40,693 bases of DNA from Brumimicrobium salinarum. GTDB lineage: Bacteria; Bacteroidota; Bacteroidia; Flavobacteriales_D; Crocinitomicaceae. Every line of letters starts with the position of its first letter. Position 1 is the first letter of the stretch. A model generated the notes under the pieces. It had not been told where the DNA came from and made no database searches. It was given only the letters and a program-made list of their open reading frames with translations. The translations under genes and the position numbers were made by a program. Positions 8,557 through 16,951 of the stretch are shown one piece after another. Location of the stretch: NCBI RefSeq assembly GCF_002844555.1, contig NZ_PJNI01000021.1, positions 1 through 40,693 on the forward strand. Direction: 5' to 3'.

Positions 8557-9630
8557 GTGCAATTTAACTTCTTATTTGAATATATTACATTCTTTATTGC
8601 GGCATTAATTATCTCTTTAATTATTAACAAATTGATTCTTCGCTTTGCTAAAAACCTAGGGATCAGAAACAAGAATGACGTAACGGTAAGGTGGAGCAAT
8701 GCATCAAAACCTTCTTTAGGCGGAATTAGTCTGTATTTTACTTTTATTATCTCCGTACTTATTTATGCTTCGGTTTCATCAACCGAAAACATCTTTAACC
8801 AAATTGAGTTTATAGGTCTTATAGCCGCAGCAACCTTAGCCTTTGGCATTGGAGTCGCTGATGATGCTTACAACACAAAGCCTCTATTAAAACTTATCGG
8901 TCAGATTTCATGTGGATTAATTTTTGTTTTTAGCAACAACACCGTAGATGTGTTTCATCAACCAATTATAGATGGTTTAATTACCGTAATATGGGTTGTT
9001 GCTGTTATGAACAGTTTAAACATGCTCGACAACATGGACGGTATTACGGGTACGGTTTCTTTTTTTATATTGACAACATGTTTTGTGGTATTGGCAATGA
9101 TCAATGATCCTAACAATCTATTATGGATGTTTTTAATCATAGCAGAAGTTGGCGCTCTTCTTGGTTTTTTAATGTACAATATTCACCCCGCCAAAATGTT
9201 TATGGGTGACACAGGAAGTCAGTTTATTGCACTGTTCATTAGTTTCTTTGGAATAAAAGCACTTTGGAATTTACCCGCTATCTATGAAGTGCCTTCATGG
9301 ACTAGCTTATTTCTAGTACTTACCGCATTTACACCCACTGTTGCAGACACCTTAACGGTGGTAATTAACCGGAGAAAAAGAGGTGACTCCATAATGCTGG
9401 GAGGAAAAGATCATACAACACATCATCTTGTTTATCGAGGATTTTCTGATTTTAAAGTATGGCTTATCTTTTTACTCATCAGTATATTCTCTTTCGGCTA
9501 CGCCATTTGTCTTTCTTATTTCTTAATTATTGGAAAGTATTGGATTGCATTTTTTGGTTTACTATTTTTCTTGGTGATTTTTATCCCATTGTACAGAAAT
9601 ACATTAAAATATCATCCTCCAAAAGGCTAA
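8557..9630 (+). CDS. MraY/WecA-family undecaprenyl-phosphate sugar-1-phosphate transferase
   Basis: A 357-residue integral membrane protein with about ten helices. It starts glycan assembly by transferring a HexNAc-1-phosphate from a UDP sugar to undecaprenyl phosphate. Visible signatures are the paired aspartates in V-A-D-D-A-Y-N-T-K-P, the N-M-L-D-N-M-D-G-I-T-G motif, M-F-M-G-D-T-G-S-Q and the histidine-rich D-H-T-T-H-H-L loop. These fit WecA-like enzymes better than MraY, and the surface-polysaccharide setting agrees. The start is GTG at 8557, 20 bases after rfbC; no ATG is suitably placed. It is the last gene of the glycan operon. The exact sugar is unknown. Confidence 0.88.
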   Translation: MQFNFLFEYITFFIAALIISLIINKLILRFAKNLGIRNKNDVTVRWSNASKPSLGGISLYFTFIISVLIYASVSSTENIFNQIEFIGLIAAATLAFGIGVADDAYNTKPLLKLIGQISCGLIFVFSNNTVDVFHQPIIDGLITVIWVVAVMNSLNMLDNMDGITGTVSFFILTTCFVVLAMINDPNNLLWMFLIIAEVGALLGFLMYNIHPAKMFMGDTGSQFIALFISFFGIKALWNLPAIYEVPSWTSLFLVLTAFTPTVADTLTVVINRRKRGDSIMLGGKDHTTHHLVYRGFSDFKVWLIFLLISIFSFGYAICLSYFLIIGKYWIAFFGLLFFLVIFIPLYRNTLKYHPPKG

Positions 9631-9700
9631 AATTTTGATTTTTTGAGAACTACCTTTTTTCAGATAACATTTATTTAAGGAAATTTGCTTTTGTTTTAAT

Positions 9701-9708
9701 TATCTTTG
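9701..9708 (+). promoter_or_regulatory. Bacteroidota -7 box before the lytic transglycosylase gene
   Basis: TATCTTTG fits TAnnTTTG and ends 21 bases before the ATG at 9730. It overlaps an upstream in-frame TTG, so it helps to reject that codon as the start. A -33 element at the ideal distance is not obvious. Confidence 0.42.
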
Positions 9709-9729
9709 TCTTCCCAAAGTAAAACAACA

Positions 9730-10659
9730 ATGACTAAGCTCTTAGTATTCTCTCTTCTATTTATTTTCCTAACAGCATGTACCAACAGTCATTCTGAAAA
9801 ACCACCGCTTGTTCAAGAAAACATTAAAACATCAACTCCAAAAAACCATTTTGTGCTCCCGAAAGTCCCAAAGCAAATTTCCTTTGCAGGTGAAAACATC
9901 GATTTCTCAGATATTGACCTAAAAGAACGTATGGATAATGAGCTTGTTATAAATAACTTTTGGCATTCCAACACCATCTTAATGATGAAACGAGCAAACA
10001 GATGGTTTCCAATAATCAAAAAGGTTTTTATCGAAGAAAATGTACCGCTAGACTTAATGTATATTGCAGTTATTGAAAGTGGACTTCAAAACGTAACGAG
10101 TCCAAGAGGTGCGAAAGGGTTTTGGCAATTCATGAAACCTACTGCAAAAGAATATGGATTAAAGGTAAATCAACAAGTTGATGAAAGGTATCATGTTGAG
10201 AAAAGTACCCGTGCAGCATGTAAATATTTAAAAAAAGCCTATGAACGTTTTGGAAAATGGACGTTAGCCACAGCTTCATATAATTTAGGAATGTATGGAG
10301 TGGCTGACAATTTGGAACGACAAAAGATGAGCAGTTTTTTTGATCTCTCACTCAATCCAGAAACAGCACGTTATGTTTTTCGAGTTATAGCGGTAAAATT
10401 AGTATTTGAGAATCCTAAAGCCTACGGATTTCACATCGACTCCAATGCATTATACCCACCTTACATTACCAAGGAAATTCTTATCGATTCAAACATTTCA
10501 AACCTATATGAATGGTCAAAAGAACAAAATATTTCAATTAAAATTTTACGCAAATTGAATCCATGGATAAGAGGACGAGATTTTAGGGTTAACCGAAAAG
10601 ATACATTTTTCTTTAAAATCCCATTAAATAATGAACAACTTGGCCTCATTGAAGGTTAA
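9730..10659 (+). CDS. MltD-like lytic transglycosylase lipoprotein (GH23, SLT domain)
   Basis: A 309-residue murein lytic transglycosylase. The ATG at 9730 gives a clean lipoprotein signal ending L-T-A-C with Cys17; a longer TTG frame from 9706 would place the signal peptide internally and overlap the promoter-like box. The SLT domain (about 95-240) contains I-E-S-G-L with Glu116 as the likely catalytic acid, G-A-K-G-F-W-Q-F-M-K, and A-T-A-S-Y-N-L-G. The C-terminal 60 residues resemble a weak LysM-like tail (K-I-L-R-K-L-N-P-W). It cleaves glycan strands to anhydromuropeptides at the cell envelope. It is a paralogue of the LysM transglycosylase at 18282 but lacks a clear LysM domain. Confidence 0.87.
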   Translation: MTKLLVFSLLFIFLTACTNSHSEKPPLVQENIKTSTPKNHFVLPKVPKQISFAGENIDFSDIDLKERMDNELVINNFWHSNTILMMKRANRWFPIIKKVFIEENVPLDLMYIAVIESGLQNVTSPRGAKGFWQFMKPTAKEYGLKVNQQVDERYHVEKSTRAACKYLKKAYERFGKWTLATASYNLGMYGVADNLERQKMSSFFDLSLNPETARYVFRVIAVKLVFENPKAYGFHIDSNALYPPYITKEILIDSNISNLYEWSKEQNISIKILRKLNPWIRGRDFRVNRKDTFFFKIPLNNEQLGLIEG

Positions 10660-10685
10660 GCATATGTAAAGAAGTGCAAAATAGT

Positions 10686-13451
10686 ATGAAGGATCAAATA
10701 GAAATTTTTGGAGCGAAAGAACACAATCTTAAAAACATTGACTTAACACTGCCAAGAAATCAATTAGTTGTTTTTACAGGGTTGAGCGGCAGCGGAAAGT
10801 CCTCACTCGCTTTTGATACTATCTTTGCAGAAGGTCAGCGCCGATATATTGAGACATTTTCTGCCTATGCACGCCAGTTTTTATCAGGAATGGACAGGCC
10901 AAACGTTGATAAAATAGAAGGATTATCGCCTGTTATTTCAATTGAACAAAAAACGGTTTCAAAGAACCCACGTTCAACAGTTGGAACAATTACAGAGGTC
11001 TACGATTTTATGCGTTTACTGTATGCACGAATAGGTACAGCATACTCATTTATTTCTGGTGAAGAAATGGTGAAATACTCAGACGATCAAATTGTTTCAT
11101 TAATTACCGAAGATTACGAAAATGAGAAGATGATTTTTCTTGCGCCTTTAGTTAAAGGTCGAAAAGGACATTACAGAGAACTATTTGACCGAATGCGCAA
11201 AAAGGGATATACCAAAATGCGGGTGGACGGAGTAATTGTTGACATTACTCCAGACATGAGGGTTGATAGATATAAAGTCCATGATATTGAACTTGTAGTA
11301 GACAGATTAAAAGTTGATCCAAAAGACAAAAAGAGACTAAAAAAAGCGGTCGAAACAAGTATGGATGTTGGAGATAAGGCAATGATGGTCGTAAAACATG
11401 GAGAAAAAGAAGTGCGACATTTCAGTAGGACCTTAATGTGTCCTTCATCAGGTATCAGCTATCCAGATCCAGAGCCCAATCTATTTTCTTTTAATTCACC
11501 TTATGGAGCATGTTCAAATTGCAATGGTTTAGGAGAGGTTTCGGTGATAGATTTAGACAAAATTATTCCTGACAATTCGCTCTCAATTAAAAAAGGAGGT
11601 TTGGCTCCATTAGGTAAATACAAAAAAACATGGATTTTTGGTGAACTTTCGACCTTTTTGGAAGCAGAAGGATACTCGCTCAACACACCTTTATCAGAAA
11701 TTCCACAAGAGCTTTTAACCTCAATTTTGTATGGAAGAGAGGCGACAAGAAACAGCCTAGGTAAAAACGTAGCTTCATTTGAGGGTATTATCGATTTCTT
11801 AACCCGACATATTGCTGAAAAAACTTCAGCTAAGATTACACGATGGGCACAATCTTTTATGAACAAAAAAACATGTCCTACATGCGAAGGTTCACGATTA
11901 AAAAAAGAAGCGCACCATTTTAAAATTGATGATCAACATATTGGTCAACTCGTAGAGAAAGACATTGATGAACTCGCTCATTTCTTTAAGCAATTGCCTC
12001 CAAAGTTGAGCAAATCTGAAATGAAAATTGGAAAAGAAATCCTTAAAGAAATAAATGATAGACTTTCATTCATCTTATCTGTAGGATTAAATTATCTGAC
12101 TTTAAATCGTTCTGCAAGAACACTTTCAGGAGGAGAAGGACAAAGAATTCGGCTGGCGACTCAAATTGGCTCCGAGTTAATGAATGTACTATATGTATTA
12201 GATGAACCTAGCATTGGACTTCATCAAAGAGACAACACCCGATTGATTGAATCTTTAAAACAATTAAGAGATGCTGGTAATTCTGTTATTGTAGTTGAGC
12301 ATGATCGAGAAATGATCGAAGCTGCCGATTTTGTTGTAGACATTGGACCAGGAGCTGGCGTTAGAGGAGGAGAAATCATTAATGCATGTAATTATAAAGA
12401 CTTAATAAAAGCCAATTCATTAACAGCGCAATACCTCTCCGATAAAAAGAAAATAGAAACACCAAAAAAGAGACGAAAAGGAAATGGGAATAAACTAGTG
12501 CTAAAGGGAGCAACAGGACACAATCTTAAAAATGTAAATCTTACTTTACCTTTAGGAACATTCACTTGTGTTACTGGAGTATCTGGTAGTGGTAAATCTT
12601 CACTCATTAACCAAACGCTCTACCCCATTTTAAATGCACATATTTACAATGGTGTGAAAGAGCCGCTACCCTACAAGAAAATTGAGGGATTAAAAAACGT
12701 AGATAAAGTTATTGAAATCAACCAAGATCCAATTGGCAGAACACCTCGTTCCAATCCAGCGACATACACCAAGGTTTTCGATGAAATAAGAAGCTTATTC
12801 GCATCCCTGCCTGAAGCTCAGATTAGGGGATACAAACCTGGGCGATTTTCTTTTAATGTAAAAGGTGGTAGATGTGAAACATGTAAAGGTGGAGGGCTTA
12901 AATTAATTGAAATGAACTTTCTTCCTGACGTTTACGTCGAATGTGAAACTTGCGGAGGAAAAAGATACAACAGGGAAACGCTAGAAGTACGCTACAAAGG
13001 CAGGTCTATTTTTGATGTTTTAGACATGACTATTGAAAAAGCCACTGAATTTTTCGAACCCATTCCAAAGATTCATCGTATATTGTCTACTTTGCTTTCT
13101 GTTGGCTTGGGATATGTTAAGCTCGGTCAACCATCAACAACTGTTTCTGGTGGAGAAGCGCAACGCATTAAATTAGCTACAGAATTATCAAAAAGAAGTA
13201 CAGGAAATACTATTTATATCTTGGATGAACCTTCAACAGGTTTGCATTTTGAAGATATACGTATGTTATTGGATGTCTTGAATAGATTAGTTGAAGAAGG
13301 AAATACCGTGTTGGTCATTGAACACAACTTGGATATTGTTAAGGTAGCTGATTACATTATTGATGTTGGCCCTGAAGGAGGAAGAAATGGTGGTGAAATT
13401 GTAGGATACGGAACACCTGAGCAGTTGGTGAAAAAAATAAAGAAAGTATAA
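10686..13451 (+). CDS. uvrA: Excinuclease ABC subunit A
   Basis: Damage-recognition ATPase of nucleotide excision repair, about 921 residues, near the usual 930-950. Two ABC modules are visible: Walker A G-L-S-G-S-G-K-S-S (about 31-40) and G-V-S-G-S-G-K-S-S (about 629-638), signatures L-S-G-G-E-G-Q (about 480) and V-S-G-G-E-A-Q (about 820). The zinc-binding pair C-E-T-C ... C-E-T-C is intact in the second module. In the first-module zinc finger the first pair reads C-P-S-S-G where Escherichia coli has C-P-Y-C-G, so one cysteine is lost. I prefer the ATG at 10686 over an in-frame GTG at 10674, since the first conserved residues follow the ATG and a purine-rich stretch precedes it. Confidence 0.96.
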   Translation: MKDQIEIFGAKEHNLKNIDLTLPRNQLVVFTGLSGSGKSSLAFDTIFAEGQRRYIETFSAYARQFLSGMDRPNVDKIEGLSPVISIEQKTVSKNPRSTVGTITEVYDFMRLLYARIGTAYSFISGEEMVKYSDDQIVSLITEDYENEKMIFLAPLVKGRKGHYRELFDRMRKKGYTKMRVDGVIVDITPDMRVDRYKVHDIELVVDRLKVDPKDKKRLKKAVETSMDVGDKAMMVVKHGEKEVRHFSRTLMCPSSGISYPDPEPNLFSFNSPYGACSNCNGLGEVSVIDLDKIIPDNSLSIKKGGLAPLGKYKKTWIFGELSTFLEAEGYSLNTPLSEIPQELLTSILYGREATRNSLGKNVASFEGIIDFLTRHIAEKTSAKITRWAQSFMNKKTCPTCEGSRLKKEAHHFKIDDQHIGQLVEKDIDELAHFFKQLPPKLSKSEMKIGKEILKEINDRLSFILSVGLNYLTLNRSARTLSGGEGQRIRLATQIGSELMNVLYVLDEPSIGLHQRDNTRLIESLKQLRDAGNSVIVVEHDREMIEAADFVVDIGPGAGVRGGEIINACNYKDLIKANSLTAQYLSDKKKIETPKKRRKGNGNKLVLKGATGHNLKNVNLTLPLGTFTCVTGVSGSGKSSLINQTLYPILNAHIYNGVKEPLPYKKIEGLKNVDKVIEINQDPIGRTPRSNPATYTKVFDEIRSLFASLPEAQIRGYKPGRFSFNVKGGRCETCKGGGLKLIEMNFLPDVYVECETCGGKRYNRETLEVRYKGRSIFDVLDMTIEKATEFFEPIPKIHRILSTLLSVGLGYVKLGQPSTTVSGGEAQRIKLATELSKRSTGNTIYILDEPSTGLHFEDIRMLLDVLNRLVEEGNTVLVIEHNLDIVKVADYIIDVGPEGGRNGGEIVGYGTPEQLVKKIKKV

Positions 13452-13487
13452 CTGCTAAATATTTAAAAATTGAATTAAATAGATAAT

Positions 13488-14171
13488 ATGAGTCATAAAC
13501 CAGGAAAAGATTGGAATGAAATAAAGTCAAACGATAGTTGGGCTATTTTTAAAATTATGTCTGAATTTGTGCAAGGATATGAAAGTATGGCACGCATAGG
13601 TCCTAGCGTATCTGTTTTTGGATCTGCAAGAACATTGGGCGATCATAACTACTACAAAAAAGCTGTGAATATTTCACGTATGCTTGCTGAAAGAGGATAT
13701 GGTGTAATTACAGGTGGCGGTCCAGGAATTATGGAGGCTGGAAATAAAGGAGCACAAGAAGGTGGAGGTAAATCTATAGGATTAAATATAGATCTGCCCT
13801 TCGAGCAAAGTGGAAATCAATACATTGATCAAGATTCTAATCTAAAATTTGACTACTTCTTTGTTCGAAAAGTAGTTTTTGTTAAATACTCCCAGGCATT
13901 TGTGGTTTTACCAGGTGGGTTCGGAACAATGGACGAGCTATTTGAGGCCTTAACGCTCATTCAAACCAAAAAGATAGCGAAAAAACCTATCGTTTTTATT
14001 GGTTCTGATTATTGGAAAGGTCTTATCGATTGGATTAAAAACACCATGATAACAGAAGGTAATATTGCTGCGGATGACATGAATCTCTTTAAAGTTGTAG
14101 ACGAAGAGGAAGAAGCAATAAAATACATTGATGACTTTTTCAAAACTCATTCGTTAACTCCTAACTTCTAA
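13488..14171 (+). CDS. LOG-family (TIGR00730) Rossmann-fold nucleotide monophosphate hydrolase
   Basis: A 227-residue cytoplasmic protein of the Lonely Guy / lysine-decarboxylase-like family. The nucleotide-binding stretch V-I-T-G-G-G-P-G-I-M-E-A (about 73-84) and the signature L-P-G-G-F-G-T-M-D-E-L (about 140-150) are both complete, including the catalytic Arg/Glu context. Characterised relatives remove ribose 5-phosphate from AMP or from cytokinin nucleotides; several bacterial members act as nucleotide 5'-monophosphate nucleosidases. The old name lysine decarboxylase should not be used. It follows uvrA by 36 bases on the same strand and may be co-transcribed, although no functional link is evident. 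Confidence 0.9.
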   Translation: MSHKPGKDWNEIKSNDSWAIFKIMSEFVQGYESMARIGPSVSVFGSARTLGDHNYYKKAVNISRMLAERGYGVITGGGPGIMEAGNKGAQEGGGKSIGLNIDLPFEQSGNQYIDQDSNLKFDYFFVRKVVFVKYSQAFVVLPGGFGTMDELFEALTLIQTKKIAKKPIVFIGSDYWKGLIDWIKNTMITEGNIAADDMNLFKVVDEEEEAIKYIDDFFKTHSLTPNF

Positions 14172-14242
14172 AATTAACTTTTGATAACAATTAAGACTTC
14201 TCTTTGGTGTGCCTTTTGGATACACTTGCAGAAAAATAATAT

Positions 14243-15217
14243 ATGATGAGTATAAAAAGTATACTTTCTTTTTTGGTTGGATTATTGATTCTGCAATCAT
14301 GCTCAACTTCGAAAAACAAGACTATGTGGGTTGCAGGATATCAAACCGAATGTGATAACGACCCATGTTTGATTGTAAATGAAAACGAATCACTTGATGA
14401 AGAAGAGTGGAAAACAATGAAGACACCAATAGAGGAATTCAAGTTTGAAGCAGGTAAAATGAAACAAATTGAGGTTAGCAAAGAGAAAGACCAAAGTAAC
14501 TATACGTTTGTAAAAACAATTTCTTCTCAAATTGATCCAAGAATAAAATTAAATGGAAATTGGATTTTAGCAACCATAAATGGTGGAAACATCAACAAAA
14601 TGGTAAGTGTACCGACTTTAAAAATAGATATCTCAGCCATGCAGTTTTCTGGAAATGGTGGGTGCAACCTTTATCAAAATGAAATTGAACATCTGGGTAC
14701 ACAATACATAAAATTGAAAAATGGACTAGGAACATTAAAAGAATGTGCAAATGAAAACATTGAAAGAGACTACTTCAGTACACTCTCAAAAATAGCACAA
14801 TATAAAATTGAAGAAGGAAAACTTTTGTTTTTAAACGCTGATGAAAAAGTGATTTTAAGTTTCATCAAGGTGAAAACCACTTCGTTTAATACAGCATTGA
14901 GAGGTGAATGGAAAACTGTAGAAATCGAAGGAAATCAAATTGAAGGAAGTCAAACCCCTACTTTTGTTGTGGATGAACAAAAAAGAATGATTGGAGGAAC
15001 GGATGGTTGTAATAACTATAACGCTACAATTGAGAGCTTCTCAAATGTTGATTTAAATCTAAGCAAGATGATGTCAACAAAAAAAATGTGTGCAAACATG
15101 GAAATCCCTAAGCAATTTTTAGCAGCAATGCACAAAGTTAGCAAATACAAGATTCAAGATGGCCAATTGATATTGATGGATAACAATTCGAAGGTTTTAT
15201 TGAAATTTGAAAAGTAA
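14243..15217 (+). CDS. Lipoprotein with DUF4377 and two META (HslJ-like) domains
   Basis: A 324-residue predicted lipoprotein: signal peptide ending L-Q-S-C, Cys20. Residues about 25-90 (M-W-V-A-G-Y-Q-T-E-C ... W-K-T-M) resemble DUF4377. Two META-type domains follow, about 107-210 (L-N-G-N-W, G-N-G-G-C-N-L-Y) and 218-324 (L-R-G-E-W, G-G-T-D-G-C-N-N-Y-N). The G-C-N-x-Y element, characteristic of META/HslJ, occurs in both, which suggests internal duplication. Function is unknown; HslJ relatives are linked to heat or novobiocin resistance and secreted motility or virulence proteins. Two adjacent ATG codons (14243, 14246) are equally possible starts. A TACACTTG box at 14221 is a near match to a -7 element. 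Confidence 0.85.
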   Translation: MMSIKSILSFLVGLLILQSCSTSKNKTMWVAGYQTECDNDPCLIVNENESLDEEEWKTMKTPIEEFKFEAGKMKQIEVSKEKDQSNYTFVKTISSQIDPRIKLNGNWILATINGGNINKMVSVPTLKIDISAMQFSGNGGCNLYQNEIEHLGTQYIKLKNGLGTLKECANENIERDYFSTLSKIAQYKIEEGKLLFLNADEKVILSFIKVKTTSFNTALRGEWKTVEIEGNQIEGSQTPTFVVDEQKRMIGGTDGCNNYNATIESFSNVDLNLSKMMSTKKMCANMEIPKQFLAAMHKVSKYKIQDGQLILMDNNSKVLLKFEK

Positions 15218-15237
15218 AAATAAATATTTAAGATTTG

Positions 15238-15270
15238 AAAAGACGTAACAAAATGTTGCGTCTTTTTTTA
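15238..15270. terminator. Shared intrinsic terminator between convergent genes
   Basis: A 12-bp stem (15238-15249 with 15255-15266, one G-T pair, loop AAAAT) is followed on the plus strand by a run of T. The stop codon of the minus-strand flavoprotein gene lies within that T-run, so the hairpin begins directly at its stop. It should terminate the META lipoprotein transcript and probably the opposing transcript too. Confidence 0.85.
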
Positions 15271-16479
15271 TTGTCCTAATTTGGCAGCAATAAAAGCCGT
15301 TGTCCATGCAGCTTGAAAATTATAACCACCTGTAATTGCATCAATATCTAGAACTTCGCCTGCAAAGAAAAGGTTAGGCACATGTTTACTTTCTAGGGTT
15401 TTCGAATTTACACTTTTAAAACTTACGCCTCCACAAGTAACAAACTCCTCTTTAAAAGTAGTCTTTCCTTTTACCTCGTAGACATCATTCGTTAGAATTT
15501 CCACGAGTTTATGTGTTCCTTTCTTACCGATTTCATCCCATTTTTGGGTTAAAGTCAAGGAAGCTTTCTCCAATAAAAAAATCCACAAACGACTGGGAAG
15601 ATCATAAATTCGTACATTTTGAATTTGTTTTTGACCATTGTTTTCGATCGTTTTGTTAATCACCGCTCGAACAAGCTCTTGATTTTGTTCGTTTGTCCAA
15701 TTAACTTGTAAATTAAATTGATACTGCTTTTTTGCCAACATTCGCGCACCAAAAGAAGACAGAACTAAAATTGCAGGACCACTCATGCCCCAATGTGTGA
15801 TCAATAAAGGTCCATTTGCACTTAATTTCTCTCCTTGTATTCGAGTAGTTGCATTATTTACCGCAACTCCCATTAAAGTCTTAACCTTTTCTTGAGGCAT
15901 ATTAAAAGTAAACAAGCTTGGTACAGGAGTTTCAATTTGGTGTCCTAATGCAGAAAGCCAATTTAAACCGCTTAACTTTGGTGAACCTCCTGTGGCAACA
16001 ATAACTTTATCAAAAGTAACGGCATTTACTTCATCAAAATACAATTGAATTCCTGAGGCAGATGGCGCAATCTTTTTTACTGATGCTTGGCTTTTCATTT
16101 GAACACCTAAAGTATTGGCTTCTTTTAAAAAGCAATCAATAATCGTTTGTGAATCATCAGTAGTAGGAAAAACCCGTTTATCGGTTTGCGCATAAAGCGA
16201 AACTCCACGAACCGAAAACCATTCACGAATATGAACAGTATTGAAATGAGGAAACAACTTCTTTAATTGCTTCCCTCCTCTCGGATAAGCTTTGCTCAAT
16301 TCGGAAATTGATGTTGTATCATTGGTAACGTTGCAGCGTCCGCCACCAGATACTTTGACTTTTGAAAGCCATTTTTTTGATTGCTCCAAAAGAATTACTT
16401 CGGCATCGGGATAATTGGTCTTTACACAAATAGCAGCAAAAAAACCAGCCGCTCCACCACCAATTACACCAACTTTCAT
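15268..16479 (-). CDS. NAD(P)/FAD-dependent oxidoreductase, HI0933/BaiN-like flavoprotein
   Basis: A 403-residue flavoprotein of the HI0933 (YhiN/BaiN) family. The N terminus has the dinucleotide fold G-V-I-G-G-G-A-A-G-F-F-A-A, followed by the family's K-V-S-G-G-G-R-C-N-V-T-N motif; the C terminus has F-F-A-G-E-V-L-D-I-D-A-I-T-G-G-Y-N-F-Q-A-A, the second FAD contact. The reading frame can be extended 17 residues upstream, but the extension has no conserved sequence and a TACATTTG -7 box sits there, so I start at the methionine just before K-V-G-V-I-G-G-G. The physiological substrate of most family members is unknown; the bile-acid role of BaiN should not be transferred. Confidence 0.9.
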   Translation of the reverse strand: MKVGVIGGGAAGFFAAICVKTNYPDAEVILLEQSKKWLSKVKVSGGGRCNVTNDTTSISELSKAYPRGGKQLKKLFPHFNTVHIREWFSVRGVSLYAQTDKRVFPTTDDSQTIIDCFLKEANTLGVQMKSQASVKKIAPSASGIQLYFDEVNAVTFDKVIVATGGSPKLSGLNWLSALGHQIETPVPSLFTFNMPQEKVKTLMGVAVNNATTRIQGEKLSANGPLLITHWGMSGPAILVLSSFGARMLAKKQYQFNLQVNWTNEQNQELVRAVINKTIENNGQKQIQNVRIYDLPSRLWIFLLEKASLTLTQKWDEIGKKGTHKLVEILTNDVYEVKGKTTFKEEFVTCGGVSFKSVNSKTLESKHVPNLFFAGEVLDIDAITGGYNFQAAWTTAFIAAKLGQ

Positions 16480-16494
16480 ATCGTTTTTTTCGTA

Positions 16495-16502
16495 CAAATG
16501 TA
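16495..16502 (-). promoter_or_regulatory. Bacteroidota -7 box for the HI0933-family gene
   Basis: Read on the minus strand this is TACATTTG, an exact TAnnTTTG match, 15 bases before the chosen ATG. It implies a very short leader and supports the shorter start. No good -33 element at 17-21 bases. Confidence 0.4.
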
Positions 16503-16615
16503 ATATTCTTTGTTCAATTTCGTTTTTCATTTAATAATCAAAGCAAAAGATAACTTTAGTTCTTCTAGAAATAATCTTATTTGGTTATTCATAATAAACT
16601 TTACAAGGTATCTGC

Positions 16616-16644
16616 TTTGTTTTATACAATATTGCGTAACTTTG
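16616..16644 (+). promoter_or_regulatory. Bacteroidota-type promoter for tatA
   Basis: TTTG (16616-16619), 17 bases, then TAACTTTG (16637-16644): both halves of the Bacteroidota consensus at accepted spacing. The -7 box ends 22 bases before the tatA ATG. It probably drives tatA, gatA and the transglycosylase gene together. Confidence 0.62.
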
Positions 16645-16666
16645 TGGAAATTAAATTCGAAGCAAA

Positions 16667-16951
16667 ATGATATTAGGAATGTTTGGCCCGTGGCAGATTG
16701 TGCTTGTTGTGGTAGTAATTTTACTTCTTTTTGGAGGTAGAAAAATTCCAGAACTAATGAAAGGATTAGGTAAAGGAATGAAAGAATTCAAAGACGCCAC
16801 AAAAAACGACGAAGATGAAGGTGGTACACAAGAAAATGAAAACAACAAGAAATATGTTAAATCTACTTATTCATGTATAGAACTTTTACGGAAATTAAAG
16901 CTGCCCTTAAAAAAGGTCGGTCGGTACAAGATATTCTCAATAAATACCTAG
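16667..16951 (+). CDS. tatA: Sec-independent twin-arginine translocase subunit TatA/TatE
   Basis: Small membrane protein of the Tat pathway, which exports folded proteins. It shows one N-terminal helix (about 8-22, Q-I-V-L-V-V-V-V-I-L-L-L), the conserved F-G hinge followed by G-R-K-I-P-E-L, an amphipathic helix (M-K-G-L-G-K-G-M-K-E-F-K) and an acidic polar tail. The frame runs to 94 residues, but the last 27 codons lie inside the start of gatA in another frame and read as non-tail-like sequence. The true product may end near residue 65; a lost stop or small indel is possible. tatC is not in the window. Confidence 0.88.
   Translation: MILGMFGPWQIVLVVVVILLLFGGRKIPELMKGLGKGMKEFKDATKNDEDEGGTQENENNKKYVKSTYSCIELLRKLKLPLKKVGRYKIFSINT

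Noticed and set aside
11501-11866. 121-codon minus-strand frame inside uvrA
   Set aside because: Antisense to a conserved segment of UvrA and without features of its own.
13488-14171. Annotation as lysine decarboxylase
   Set aside because: P-G-G-x-G-T-x-x-E marks the LOG family; no pyridoxal-phosphate decarboxylase features are present.
15268-16530. Longer start for the HI0933-family protein adding 17 residues
   Set aside because: The extra residues precede the dinucleotide-binding strand without conservation, and a TACATTTG box lies in that segment.
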